DNA of 64,000 nucleotides, taken from the NCBI GenBank assembly GCA_964019135.1, contig OZ025257.1, positions 19,371,971 through 19,435,970 on the forward strand, read 5' to 3'. The stretch is from Arenicola marina. Taxonomy: Eukaryota > Annelida > Polychaeta > Arenicolidae. Positions 23,401 through 36,275 of the stretch are shown piece by piece. Positions within the stretch are counted from its first letter, which is position 1. The number at the start of each line of letters is the position of its first letter. The position numbers were made by a program, and so were the translations under genes. The notes beneath the pieces were generated by a model. The model searched no databases and had not been told where the DNA came from. It saw only the letters and a list, made by a program, of their open reading frames with translations.

Positions 23401-26400
23401 ATGAAACTTAAACCAACAAAGAAGAAATTCTCATAACCCAAAGACAGAAAAAGGGCATAACAAATAGCAAAGACGACAAAGCTTAGATGCAGGAGAAGAG
23501 AGAAAAACTGAGCAGCAAAGGAATTTCCCCACGGCGGCGCCAAGAGCGTGTTGGACAACACAGAAAAGAACAGAATAAAACCATAAGACGGCTCAAGTGA
23601 AGCAACCGAGACGGTTAAGTGAATCCGGAAACAGATCGAAAGAAAAACAACGCATAAGAGGAAAAAACATGAGAAACATGATGATCAATGCGATGACACG
23701 GGGCTGAAGCGTGAGGGTAATATAAAAAAATCACCTTGATAAGTACACTGCGGGATTCCACAGACCACCACCAGGAGTGAGAGGTGAAGAATGCTATCAT
23801 TATACTAAACAAGGGTATGGGCTGCCCCAGCTAATCCAATCGTATCATGGCGCTGCCCGGAAGTGCATTGTGTCTGGAGAAGATCGTGGGACTGCCGCTG
23901 ATTCTAATTGAATTGGACCCCGCATTCTAGAGGGGGAAGGGGGCACTGGGTCCCTTTTTCTAATATCCGCCATTGGCAGCCAGGAATTCTTGGAGATTTC
24001 GCGGTTAGCTGTTGGTAATTTTGGGGGATCGTTATCGGTACAAGTCCTGGTTCAACGCGAAGACATTTTCCGTATTTACCACGATCCGTCATAGCAGTGA
24101 ATTCCTCGATAAACGTGATATCACCGTTAAGGCAGGCATGGGGTTTACACGGGTGGTGCGGTGCAAAAATATATATTTTTCAAAGCAAGTGTGCTTTCAT
24201 CAATTTATGAGAAATAACATGATATCCTATGAATATTGTCACGGGAAAATGCTGTCATAATGCTGTCATAATGCCATATCCTAACTGGACATGCCTGCAA
24301 TTTAGAAAAATATATTTCTTGTTAAATGGTGCTTCTGGCCTACAGCGGGATTAAAAGTTATGGTTGCTGATTGATAAAAGACCGACACATACTGTAGTGA
24401 GCTAAGTAATTATCGAGTGGAGAGGAAGTAAGGTGGATGCGGGCAAACTTTTCACTGGTAGCAGGAAACTGTGTCCCCATCAACGGGTAGGCAATCCCCT
24501 ATTCTAATAAGGTCTATGTTATATCCAGAGATCATAAGAGGGACATTCTGACGCTCTGTGAGGAGGCTATTGTTATTCCTTTACCAGATAACGTCACTGT
24601 CCGATGCCTTCATGAGTTGTCTACGGCATGGGGCTCTGAGATGTAATTCGGACCATCCCCCACCGGCAAGCTATACACACATATGTACGCAGGCCAACCA
24701 ATCCATACGTATTGAAGGCTTGGGCTAAGATTGGAACATGGGAATGCGAGCAAGGTTATCTTTGTCTTGTAGGAACGTGTACTTTTATTCAGGAGGAAAA
24801 CCATCTATAATTGATCTTGGTGGAGAAAATGCTGTGGTAATCGTGAATCGGTACCTCGTTTAATTCCACGACTCCCGAGTCATAGACGGCAAATGTTGTT
24901 GTACGGGGCCAAACGGTACCTGCGTGCAGCCTGTTTCTTTTTCACCTTGAAAAACATGATTAATGAAAACCAACCCTCTCCTTCCCGCCCCTCCCTTCGG
25001 CCCTGCCACGTCCATCTCCTCCTCTTCCTTCGGCCCTGTCCTCGCCCTTTCCTGGGCCGCACGTGACCTTGGTCGGTCGTTCCGCTCCCAGCATTGAGGC
25101 AAACCCACAGTGTCGGCTGGCTTACCGGATGTCGCAATCAACAGGATTTCAGATAAGTTCGCCCGGGTCCCTTAATTCATTCCACTTCTCGATTTCGACA
25201 CGACCCGTTCTGTTTTGTTCCAGTATAATATCGCCAGTAGACATGCATGAAACATGCCATCAAGCTTCGATGGACATATCCAGACGTCTGAAACTAATCA
25301 CGTGAACTGGGAGATAACGCGAGGAAACCACGGGGTGCAGTGGGGCAGTGGGGTACAAAAGCCATAATACGCAGCTCGAATTCTATATAATTTACCCTGT
25401 GGTAGTGTCATTTCTTTGCCTAACCAGTTTCATAATAATTCAAGATGAACTTCGGCTGTCGGCCCCACAAGGACGTGCCACCCCCCCCCTCCCCAGCCAC
25501 ACAGTCTCTGTATATCTAAGCATGATGCCCCCGCCCCCCATCCATACCTCCTACCGCGCACCCTTTCCAAATCATTTTTTATTGCTAATCTCTTCTTGTA
25601 ATAAAATTAAAAAAAAATTAAAACTATCAGCAAAATCGGTGTATATAGGTCAAAATCTCCTCAGGGGAAGAGGGATTCGACGTGGAATGAGGCGACACTA
25701 AAGTTGCGGATATATATGCAGACATAACAACGTCGCAGGCATGAAAACTGTGTGTCAGTTTCGTCCCAGATTGCATTGTCACAGATACCCGGATTGAGCC
25801 TACGTGGTTTTTTGTCGTTTTTGTTTTGTTTTTATTTATCTTGCGTGTGGAACGTCGCATGGCCAAGCGGAACAAGATGCCTTTTGTTTCATCATTCCAG
25901 GTTTCATGGCAACGAACGTCGTATGGTTGTCTCGGTATTGCGGACGGGCAGACACTCGTCATAAAGCAAGAGGCGTGGCAGCCCAAAGACGCCAGTCACC
26001 CCGCCAGCACGCGATACAGCCACTTCGGGGTAGGGTTATAAACTGCCGCTCGACAAACCGTGGGTGCCCCAGACCGCCGCTAATGTATATATTGAGGACG
26101 TAACGGGAGTAAAACACCCAGCGTGGCTGACCGGGCTGTGCTTAGCGGCATGACGGCTGGTGTCGATTGTCTCATTCCAGGCCAATGGGGGTCAGAGATA
26201 GGAATGCGTTTTCAAGCAGTATCCATGTGTAAACACCTGTTCATAGTCTTTTCTGTCCATATTATCCCTTTTGTGGACCTTTCTGTTGTGTGCTTTCTCA
26301 CAGGCAAACATGGGCCCGTATAGGTCTGTACAGTCACTACGGGACCTGATCGAGAGCTCACGAGACAGGGATACTGTGGCTCTATGTCAATGCTATAGCA

Positions 26401-26471
26401 TCGACGGCCTGTACATGCTGCCTACCCTCCGGTTGTTTGCTTTTACTCGCTTCACACACAAGATCGGTTAA

Positions 26472-27072
26472 AGGGAACCGCCAGCCTGGCCTCTAACGCT
26501 GCTTTACCGATTCATATAATACCCAATTGTCTATCCTCCAAATTACAGAATTTTTCGTTCTATCTGTAGCTCACAATAAAATTTAGAAGTGACCGCCAGG
26601 CACTATTTCGCCGCCTACCCAGTCGTCATCCCTTGTTGGAGGCGTGTCCGCGATTGACCAATCAGGAGACGATACTCTAATTTATTCAAACCGGAAATTG
26701 CGCCTATTGTGTGAGCAAAACAAGAGCGCGTGATAATCGCCAATATAAATTGAGGCGATTCTAACTCCAATGATGGCATTGTTACAGAGTCAGTCGTCGC
26801 AAGACGTATATCAATTTGTTTGGACGGTACTTTTCCATGAAACACTAAGATCTTGCGCTACTGCTAGTCTTGGAACTGCCGCTGTTCATCTGTAAATCGC
26901 GGCCCTGATCTCTCTCTCCGCGAGTTGTAACGTAATGCGGCGCCATATAAATAGTCACAATATGCGTCACTGTTCCCGGCAAAATGGCGCTCTGCTTGAC
27001 ATTCCTGGGGGCGGGTTCCCTTAAGATAAGCTTTCGGTGCAGATCGCGATTAAATTAGGTTGAACACCCGCT
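26472..27072. mobile_element. TTAA-flanked 0.6-kb non-autonomous element, B2
   Basis: Counterpart of 14,965-15,567, flanked by TTAA at 26,468-26,471 and 27,073-27,076. It is at the same site as in B1 and nearly identical, so it was present before B1 and B2 separated, and it is absent from B3. Confidence 0.65.
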
Positions 27073-27325
27073 TTAAAGCTGTCATTGGATGCACAACTAA
27101 CCACTGAATTAAATGAGCGTATCATAATTATAGCCATCAGAAAAGGTTTATGCAATATATGAACGGTTAGACAGTTAATGAACCAAAATGTCGCTGTTTT
27201 ATGAGTGACTGTCAGTGTCAGGCGAACTAATGTTTTGCGTACGATTTACCATGTGGTATGACGTAATAATCATCATGAATTGCATGTTTGCTCGCGGTTT
27301 CTATGGTTACGTAAAACGCTCCTGA

Positions 27326-28124
27326 TAGGGCTGTACAGTTCTCGCGGGTTCTATATCCGGTTTAGGTCTTTTGGGGACCAACAAAAAAACACGTGCTCTT
27401 AGAACGAGTGCGCATCACGCTGGTGCCTTGCTGCAACTGCGTGACTCGAACTCATTGTAGTCAACGTTTTAGTGTTGGGAACCGGCCGGCTGCGCGGTTT
27501 GTGCGTGAAGAATCGAGTGGGTGTGAAACTATTTTTTGTTTGCTTTGGTCCAGGCATGGCTAAATATAAAATCCTAATATAATTAAAGATAAGACATTTA
27601 TCTCTGCATAATGCATGTGGTCCGTTCGGGGACACTGTTGGAAGCGTTGCATTTTGAGCCAAATCATCGATGTTTACAGTTCTACGACAAACGGAGCACC
27701 ATTGTCCTCACCTGCTCAGTCCATATAAGGAGCGTTGTAATGTAACCATAGATACCGCGCGCAGACACGCGCGTCATGATGATTATTACGTCATACGACA
27801 TGGAAAACCCCGAGCAGCACGTTAGATCGCCTGACACTGACAGTCACTCATGAGACAACCGCATCCTGGTTTATCAACTGCCTAACCGCTCATATATTAC
27901 ATAAATCTACTCGGATGGTTATAATTCGGATATGCACATAACTTCAGTGGTTATTTGTGCTTCCAAGGACAGCTTTAGCCGATCTTGTGTGTGAGGCGAG
28001 TGAAGGCAAACAACCGGAAGGTAGGCAGCACGTACAGGCCGTTGATGCTAGGCATTGACGTAGAGCATAGGTATCCCTGTCTCGTGGGGTCTCGATAAGA
28101 TCCCGAAGTGACTGTACAGCCCTA
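27326..28124 (+). mobile_element. Nested TA-target TIR element (799 bp), B2
   Basis: Same ends (TAGGGCTGTACAG / CTGTACAGCCCTA) and same site as the B1 copy at 15,821-16,610. It keeps a few bases that B1 has lost (near 28,040). Absent from the B3 site at 43,670/43,671. Confidence 0.75.
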
Positions 28125-28927
28125 TATGGACTGCATTTGTCGCAGAAATGTAAACATCGATAATTTGTCTCAAAATGTAACTGTCTCATCATGACCACAT
28201 GCATTATGGAGAGATAAATGTCTTATCTTTAACAAAGCCGTGGGCGGAAAATACGAACCGGTCATTGTACTTTCAAGGCACGGCTTTGTGGATGGGTTCT
28301 TGGATCAGGACTCAGATACACACGGCCGTGATTCAGATGGACAGTTCCGTCGTTCAGACGGACAGTACGCGTATGTGAACTAGGACCGGTTATGAGTCCC
28401 GTTTGACTCCGATTGCAGATGAACAAACCTTTAGGCCAGACGATGTGGGATGGGTTCTGGGGACAGATGTCAGATGAACAGGTTACATGGCTTCAATTAG
28501 TTGTGGGGGGGGGGCGGCGATGTGGCATAAAAAGCCCCAATCATTTGAGGTCCCAATCCTCCTCTGTCTCTAATTGCGTCACGCCTTGGAACAAGAAGAA
28601 ATACTTTATGAAACATGTTACATCGGAATCGTTCTCTGCATACAGGCGTCAAAATATGGCTTCGGCTATTCCTCCCAGCGAACAAGGCCATGTGAGGCGG
28701 TTGCTCCTCAAAATGACACCAGTAGGATTCATAAAGCAAACGACACACTAGGTACTTGGGACGGAGCGGGCGTTTTAACCAACAGATTGGCTGATAGCCA
28801 TGACCAACATTGGAGAGTCGCTATGCTGCAGGCGAATCCGGGAATCGACCTAAGTCTCTCCCTAAGTTCTCGGTTTCTGTTGCACTATCTGTCTCTCTCC
28901 CTCACTTTGGCCTTTTTTTGCACCATG

Positions 28928-31900
28928 TTAGCCTGTCCAATAAACGCTAGATGGCGCTGCGAAATGACGTCGCGCGGTTCGCAAATGTGTCATTTAGGGG
29001 GTGCTTCTTTTTCAGCGATCGGCACACCTACAGTTCTTATTGTAGTTACTTCCGCTTTATCCTCCCGCCATGGCGGCATTCTCAGGATGATTTGTCTGCT
29101 TGGGGAATTCAAATCGACCAAAAATAAAGCTTTTAGAGCCAGATGAATAGAGATTGTGTAGGAATTTAATAGAAGTTGAAATCGGAGAACTTTCCGGCAC
29201 GGGAATTTGAATTTAGAAGCCCTTATAACCCCATAGAGACAATTGTTAGTTCTGTATCTAAGGTTGCCTGAGTGTGCCAGCTTTCGATTTGAAGCGCCCC
29301 CCTCCGAGTGGGCGATATTAGGAGCCGTTACGGACTTTGCGTTGCGTAAGAGATCGACGTCAACATTTAAATAGCTTCTGTTAAATTGATAGTGCGCGTA
29401 AATAGGGATGGCAGCATGTATATTTAGCCTAGAATTATGTGTTTGTTTGTGGATTACATGCTTTCAATACCAATTATTGAAGTATTTTACTATTTTTAAA
29501 TTATTTAAAACTTTATTTCGAACTTGCTCAGACTTGTTTGACCATTAAAATTATAGTATTTATAGATCTGCCATACATTTATTCATACTTTGGTATCATT
29601 GCACATCAACCTTGACTTAGTTAAGATAAATATATCTTTGTATATTTCTTTTATGATATTTTGTATTAGTTTTAATTAAACTTATTTGATATTTGTTTAA
29701 TTTAAATTAATAACTGTCGCAATATCTTGTCTTTAATACACTAACATTATTTTTCTAAACACATTATCAGTCTGATATGTTAATATTAGAACTGAACTTA
29801 GGGATATTTTATGTTCAACTCTATTCTTATAATTTATAAATTTTATATGGGGTGGGGATGGTTACATGTAATACAATTCAGCCATATCTGCTATTTTTAC
29901 ATTTCTATGGAGTGATTCATAGTTGGGAGGAGATACTTATATATTATGTAACTGACAAACTAATCAATATTTAATAAAAGGGTTCAAATTGCTTCTGATA
30001 GTTTTAATTACTTTAAAATATCAACATATAGTTATACTGTTCTGTGCTATCTAACCTCTAAATAGTATACACATCTTAAGGAAGTTATTTTATAAACTAT
30101 GGAAGGCATTTAGTGTAACAAGTACACAGCCATCCCTAAATATTGTACCACATTAAAGAATGCTTTCCTCTATAGAAGTTTGTTTCTGAAGAAGCTGAGG
30201 TAGGGATATATTGCTCTCTAGCTCGGTTAATGAATACAATATCTTTGTGGAAACGAAGGGTTTACACTTGTGTAGCCAGGCCTGACTCTAGTACATAATT
30301 TAGAATTTCCTCATAACATGCCAATGGTTTAAGAAATTCATTAAGGGTAATTTGCGATCATGCGGTCTATGCATGTACTGCCAGGGCATGATTCTGTTCT
30401 CTCATTTCCCTGGTATAGTTTCTTCGTTCCAATCCAGGCCATGGCACCTAATGGCATCCATTTATTGTCCTGGGAGGTTGCTACATCCACTTCAGTGCAT
30501 GTGTATTTTGATCCCAGTCAGTTTTTAGTGAAAAGGTGATTATGCCGCATGTAGACATATACTAACTGCACAAATAAGATTCATAAGATTTTATTCACAG
30601 GGTGGAAGAGCTAGGTAGTCAATGCAGGTATACAGGTGTCCATGTAGTCTTCTATTCCAATTTCAATTTCAATTTTCAAGTTCTTTCAAGTATTGTTTCA
30701 TGCATGGTTAATGTCTTATGGTAAAGATCCAGCCTTTTCTGCATGCACTATTCCAATATGTGTCTGTTTTTACTTGGAACCTAAAAGAAAATCAAACACT
30801 CATAGATGTACAGCATTAAAGTAAGATGACGAAGTGCAAATGTTAACAAAATAGCCAGATACTAACTTTAAAAAGTGATACATTAAATTAATTCAACAAA
30901 TACATTGAAACCATTACAGAACAAATATGTAAATAATTGTGTAGAGTTATAGCAATCAGGTATTCTAGTAGTGATAAGATAGCATATATATGTTACCATA
31001 GTGTAAAATAAGTAAACACTTACCTCAATCTCTTTAATGTTTTATCCATGTCACAAAAAATTGTGCACTAAAATCTTATACTATAGTTGAAGTCATTTCG
31101 TAGTAGTAATCAACAACATGACATATCATAATCAAAAATGTTTTCGAAGTAAAGGTAGTTAGATTAGTTATGTTTGTGACAATTTCACATTTTTAATATT
31201 TAATAGTAATTTATATAATTTTAAATAACATATTTTATTAAACCTAATCTAGTTATAGAAATAATTTAAGGTGAGATTAACCATATTATAAAAGTATTAT
31301 AAATTAATATTACTTATTCCTTGATATAATAAATTATTTTTTAGGCGCAAAAATTACCAAGAACAAGTTTTTCAGATTTTTGTTGATAATATTTCACATA
31401 ATATAATAATGTATTTAAATATACCTAATATCATAATAAAAATAATATAAAGGAGAATCAATGATATAATAGAAGCATTATGAAGTAATGTTAATTATTC
31501 CATGATATAATAAAAACTTTTAAAGGGTATAAATCACCATACAATTTTTTTTACATTTTTTTCTTATTTTTTATATTGAAAATTTAATTAAAAAATCAGT
31601 GATCGACGGTTAATTATCAAAATATATTATATTTATAAAAGTAATAATGAATTTAAATAATGACATATTCAAAAACACATCACTCGGCCAAGTTTTATTG
31701 ATTTATCTTGGACCAGTCTGAAGAAAATGACAAAATAGTGACAAATTAGTTAAAAAATTGCCTTTTTTTACCCCGCAAAATCACAGAAATGGATACGGTG
31801 ACCGCAATCTATAAAGTGCTATAACTTTTTTATTTATTAATATTTCTTCACCAGATCTTTTTTATTAAGTTTCTGATGCACTCTAGTTTCTAGATAGACA

Positions 31901-31949
31901 TTAATAAATGGCTTTATCCACATTTATTTTTTTTACCTGGACAGGCTAA
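28928..31949. mobile_element. 3.0-kb AT-rich TIR transposon, non-autonomous
   Basis: Perfect 12-bp terminal inverted repeats TTAGCCTGTCCA / TGGACAGGCTAA, flanked on both sides by CCATG (28,923-28,927; 31,950-31,954). B1 has no insertion at the paralogous site (17,250-17,260). The first few hundred bases are of ordinary composition; the rest is very AT-rich and has no long open frame. About 31,245-31,560 contains two diverged copies of a ~180-bp tandem unit, each with a TATTCC(T/A)TGATATAATAAA core. The 5-bp target duplication and this terminus do not match a superfamily I can name with confidence. Confidence 0.8.
31245..31560 (+). repeat. Two-copy ~180-bp tandem repeat inside the AT-rich transposon
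   Basis: Copy one has ACCTAATCTAGTTATAGAAA, then ATTATAAATTAATATTACTT and TATTCCTTGATATAATAAAT. Copy two has ACCTAATATCATAATAAAAA, then TTATGAAGTAATGTTAATTA and TATTCCATGATATAATAAAA. Subterminal tandem repeats are common transposase-binding regions; that role is inference. Confidence 0.55.
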
Positions 31950-32033
31950 CCATGTTTCTTCTTTTCTCTTGTTCTGGTCTTCATTCGCTATCTGTTTCTC
32001 GGACTAGCTCGCTCTTTCTGTTGCTCTATTTGT

Positions 32034-32096
32034 CTTCCTCTCTCTCTCTCTCTCTCTCTCCCCCTCTCTCTCTCTCTGTCTCTCTCTCTCTCTCTG
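32034..32096 (+). repeat. (CT)n microsatellite, B2
   Basis: TC dinucleotide run, counterpart of 17,342-17,406, with CCCC and GTC interruptions. Confidence 0.95.
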
Positions 32097-33240
32097 CTGA
32101 CAATTGCTTTTATCACTCTCGTCTCCCGCGCCCCATTCTTCCCTTCCGCTGTCCCGGTATGTTTTGCTCTCGCCCATGTTAGTCCCTTCCTTTGTCTCTC
32201 TCGGCCTCCCCGCCCCTCTGACCAGCCCACTCCATGGTATATATTTGGTTTCCTTGATAGTACCACAGAGTAGGTATTATACAGAGGGCCCACTCCCATC
32301 GGCTCCCACGTAACCACTCGCACAGCCGAGCGACGGTGGCGCTCCAAGCGGTGAGAGTGTGGTTGGATAGAATAATAGTCGTCTGTGCCGCGCTTCGTCA
32401 AAAACGGGCGAACGAGGCAGAATAGCAGTGCTGAATACTTCAATAAATGCCTGAGGTCTACGATCAGACAAATCATTATTTCGGCTTCCAAAAGAACACG
32501 AATGTTGTTTACTCACGATAACATTTCTGTGAATGCATAATACCCTGAAAATTAGTCAAAAGTTACTTAAATGAATGAATGACTGCCGGTCTACTTTTCA
32601 TGGTGTATTTGGCACACAAGCGAACTCTGCCCATACAGTTTGGCTCAATACAAACGAATTCAGCTAGGTGTGGTGTCAAGCAATACAACACAGCTTATTC
32701 TGAGTTTTCAACAGGTAATGATCTTGTAAATCATAATTTATGTTCGATATATATGGAGAATTAAATGTTTAAATTGGTTGTAGAATGATGGTTCTTTATC
32801 AACATTTTGCTGAATTAGAAAACATATCAAACAACTTTTTTCATTTTTTCTCAATATCTACACAATTGTGGAAAATACTGAATTGTAAGAAAATATGTTT
32901 GGATTGGTTCATGCCAAAAATTGTATGTACCAGGGTAGGATATATGATATCAAGAGATATGGAAAGATAAACAGTTATGGATGTTAACATTCTACAATAG
33001 TAGTACAATTTTGTTTCTAAAATATGTTGGGGTGTTATGAACACTGCTAATGTTTTATAGAACCAAATTTAATGAATGCAAATTATTAACAGAATATATT
33101 TCACAAAATACATGGTGTGTAACAGGATCATATAAGTAACACAGGCTTGTAACTTGTGACCTAGTAAAGTGATCTAGAGAATTCTTGCCAACCAATATTC
33201 AAGCTGCTAACCAATAAAAATATTTTAAATTGATTGTTTG

Positions 33241-35265
33241 AATGTCTCAGTTTCAAATAAATGAAATAATATCTACAGGTATATATCAGATGTATTATCA
33301 TATTAACAAAAATGATAATTGTTTCCCATAGACTAAAAATATTTTACATTGAAGAGTGGGAGATAAACCTTATAATAATTTTATAGTCAGAATCTCCTGA
33401 ATGGTGAAATATTATTACAGTTTATCAAATATCTTTGAAATTAGGGTGTGCATAACTCTTTTACTTCTTACACAAGAAGAATGCCTCACAAAATATTTAA
33501 GTTGGAAATCATGTATTTTACTCATTAGTAAATAAATGCAAATAATTCTTCAAAGTACAATAATAATAATACCCTATATAATATTAAAGACCAGAATGGT
33601 TGTGGCCTGAATTGTGCATCACATTGGGGTAAAATGTGAACTTCTGGTGATCAGTATTCACATAGCTAAACTAAAGTATACCTATTAAGATGTATCATCA
33701 TGCATAGTTGCATAAAAATGTAACATTAAATATAATAATAAAAATAAAAATAGAATAATGTATGGAGTAATGTCACATTCTGCAAATCTACAAAATATAA
33801 ATTTTTGCACTGGCAACTTTATTTCTAGGGTTGATAAAATATCTCAATTTATTATTCCAGTATCAATTATTATTTGGTCATAATACCATTACCATTGAGT
33901 AGGCTATATCAGACATACCGCTAGCTAACCAACAGAGGCTTATTCAGTATTTTATATATTTAGGAGGATATAGTCCAAAAACAGCATTGCCTAGCGCTTG
34001 CCATTGCAACCCCAGCATTTTTCTTCAGATAAATCTCCTGGTTGTCAGGTTTTAGCCTAGCCCGGAAGAACCAAGGCCTTGCTACCTGCTTGGCTGATAT
34101 GTAGCGACGCTTGAATATATCTTGACTTCAGGGCTAGTTGTAGCCCAGCTATCCCCAAAAAACTGCTAATGCACTACCCTTCTTATGTCTATGGCTGTAC
34201 AAAAAGATTTCCTAGATATTGCATAGGGAAAAATAATAATAAAAGTCCCACCAAGGACTGCCTTACACCTCCAGTGCTGTTGCCAGAAAACAAGATGTTA
34301 CAGCTACACATCCACACAACACAGGTTAATCTTGGCGCAAGTGCCAGCATTTGCAGCTTATTAGGGCCTACACTGCAGGCTGTGTGTTTTAATGTACTTT
34401 CTAAAAAATAATACTGTGAAACTAAATCCTGTCAGTATCATCTATACTAGACATGATATAGTGCCAATTAAATTTTATTGTCACTTGGTCACTATCAATG
34501 TACCAGTGTAAGTGACTGTCAGTCGATTGAGGTTGTCAGTGTAAGTTGATTGAGGCTGTCAGTGTCAGTCGATTGAGGCTGTCAGTGTCAGTCAATGTGT
34601 CAGTGACTGTGAGTCAGAGGCTGCGACAGAGGCTGTGACAGAGGCTGTGACCGAGGCTGCGACAGAGGCTGTGGCAGAGGCTCTCGGTATCACTATCACT
34701 GTATCAGCAGATCAGCTGATCAGTGTGTCAGTCTCAGTGAGGCTGTCATTTGTGTCAGTGACAATGTCACTACGATTTGTTTACAGTTAATACTAATAGC
34801 AATGGGCGCTCATCACAACCACTGTTACTGACTATCCTCTCCGACTATCAGGCGCTGAACCAGTGCCCGTTTCACAGCCTGCCACAACACTGTCAGTGTC
34901 ACTGACACTAGGCTAGTTAGTGACAGTGACAGGTGACAGTGACAGTCTCAGTCTGTTCAGCGTTGTTTGTCAAGTAGGCGCGTGAGCGATAATGCAGGAG
35001 TCTGCATGGCGCATCGAATCAAATTTGTGTTGTGACTCACCCAGTTTTCAAGGATAACTGGGTATAATCATGACACTTGCTATATTCCCTTTCAAAATAT
35101 TACATTATATGCAAACCGTTCACTGCAGAAAATCAAGAAAATCGTAAAGTGTTGATCACGAAGCGCGAAAATCAAAACCACACGCTGACCGTCGGGTGGC
35201 GCTACGGTCGGCCTGGCGCGTTAAAACGGCTGAGTGGGCCCTCTGTATAATATCTACTCTGTGAT
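33241..35265. other. Unique spacer between B2 and A2
   Basis: AT-rich to about 33,900, then mixed. I see no supported gene; the open frame at 34,169-34,411 resembles nothing I recognise. At 34,500-34,950 there is a cryptic GTCAGT / GAGGCTGT repeat. At 35,227-35,266 about 40 bp (GGGCCCTCTGTATAATAT and neighbours) is an inverted copy of 17,562-17,601 / 32,253-32,292, just before A2 begins, possibly a scar of the duplication process. Confidence 0.6.
34500..34950 (+). repeat. Cryptic GTCAGT / GAGGCTGT repeat
   Basis: Repeated GTCAGTGTCAGTCGATTGAG and GACAGAGGCTGTGACAGAGG motifs, then GACAGTGACAGTCTCAGTC near the end. Units are irregular, so this is degraded simple sequence rather than a clean minisatellite. 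Confidence 0.75.
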
Positions 35266-35639
35266 AGTACCTCGTGCTATAAGCCACCGCGCTTAAGTTG
35301 CATATTATGTTTTTTGTCTACAGATCAAATTTACCTTTCCGGGAACAATAGAAAACGTAAAAATGGAAACAAAAGAACAATTTTATATTGAGCAGCCCAA
35401 TGGTAGATACGTTATGGATGAATATTTATGTCCTATCAATATATATCTATGTATGTCTATATATTATGTTTGACCATTTATATTCTATCCAAAGAAAAGA
35501 ACGATGGTATCAAACGGAGGTGCAAAGGTCATACCATTTTTTATCAAACTGCTTGGCAGACATAGCCCCGTACGATAATATCATATAGAGATTTTTCATA
35601 TAGAGATTTTTCTTTGAAAATTCTAAACGTTTTTTTATA

Positions 35640-36105
35640 CAGTTTCCATTGCATTTCCATAGAATTTCTATAGAACTTCCATAGAATTGCCATAGAGTTT
35701 CCATAGAATTTCCGTAGAATTTCCATAGAATTTCCATGAAATTTCCATAGAGTTCCATAAGATTTCCATAGTTTACATAGTTTCCATAGCATTTCCATAG
35801 AGTTTCCATAGAATTTCCAAAGAGTTTCCAAAGATTTTCCATAAAGTTTCCATAGGGTTCCATAGAATTTCCATGGAGTTTCCATAGAATTTCTATAGAG
35901 TGTCCATAGAATTTCCAATTTCCATAGAGTTTCCATGGAGTATCCATGGAATTTCCATAAAGCTTTCATAGAGCATCCAGGGTGCCTTCCTATTGTAGTG
36001 ATTAGCGCACTCGACCAGTTTCCATAGAGTTTCCATAGAGTTCCACAGAATTTCCATTGAGTTGCCATAGAATTTCCATTGAGTTTCCGTGGAGTTTCCA
36101 TGGAG
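35640..36105 (+). repeat. TTTCCATAGAG/A minisatellite (expanded)
   Basis: Dozens of roughly 11-bp units of TTTCCATAGAA and TTTCCATAGAG with small variants. Because 11 is not a multiple of 3 the repeat is open in several minus-strand frames and produces spurious M-E-T-L-W-K-L-Y-G-N proteins. An inverted counterpart (GGAAACTCCATAG, CTATGAAAACTC) is at about 36,770-36,870, and the AATTCTAAACG / CGTTTAGAATT ends (about 35,617 and 36,870) are also inverted, so the whole 35,610-36,915 stretch is foldback-like. Confidence 0.85.
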
Positions 36106-36107
36106 TT

Positions 36108-36275
36108 TTGTGATTAGCGCCCTCGACCGCAGATCAATAGGTCCTGGATTCAAACCCGTAATGGGGTACGTAATCTGGAGCATGTTTCATCCTTTCAACC
36201 TTCATCGTCCCGAAGGTTCCTTGGCCCGATTTAGCCTTCATGTGCACAAAAGTGACCTAAACCACCAACATTTCA
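36108..36275 (+). mobile_element. tRNA-derived SINE inside the TTTCCATAG element
   Basis: RNA polymerase III promoter boxes are visible: an A-box-like TGTGATTAGCGCCCTCGA at about 36,109-36,126 and a B-box GGATTCAAACC at 36,146-36,156, with a short tRNA-like spacing. A tRNA-unrelated body (GCATGTTTCATCC, GTCCCGAAGG) follows. A second, head-only fragment (GTAGTGATTAGCGCACTCGA) is at about 35,993-36,015. Likely source is a Gln/Glu-like tRNA head, which is inference. Confidence 0.6.

Larger units (their letters stand above)
18551..33240 (+). repeat. Segmental duplication module B, copy 2
   Basis: Joined head-to-tail to B1 at GAATGTCTCAGACAAAAAAATT. The first ~3 kb (18,561-21,700) matches B3 (39,857-43,040) most closely. 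The remainder matches B1 almost perfectly to 33,240, apart from the 3.0-kb insertion at 28,928-31,949 and about 160 bp (28,205-28,365) missing from B1. After about 33,245 the sequence departs from both other copies. A GGTTAT microsatellite (about 21,464-21,487) is expanded here only. No convincing protein gene is present. Confidence 0.85.

Noticed and set aside
35510..36183. Minus-strand frames with M-E-T-L-W-K-L-Y-G-N-S repeats
   Set aside because: Products of the 11-bp TTTCCATAG minisatellite, open in several frames.
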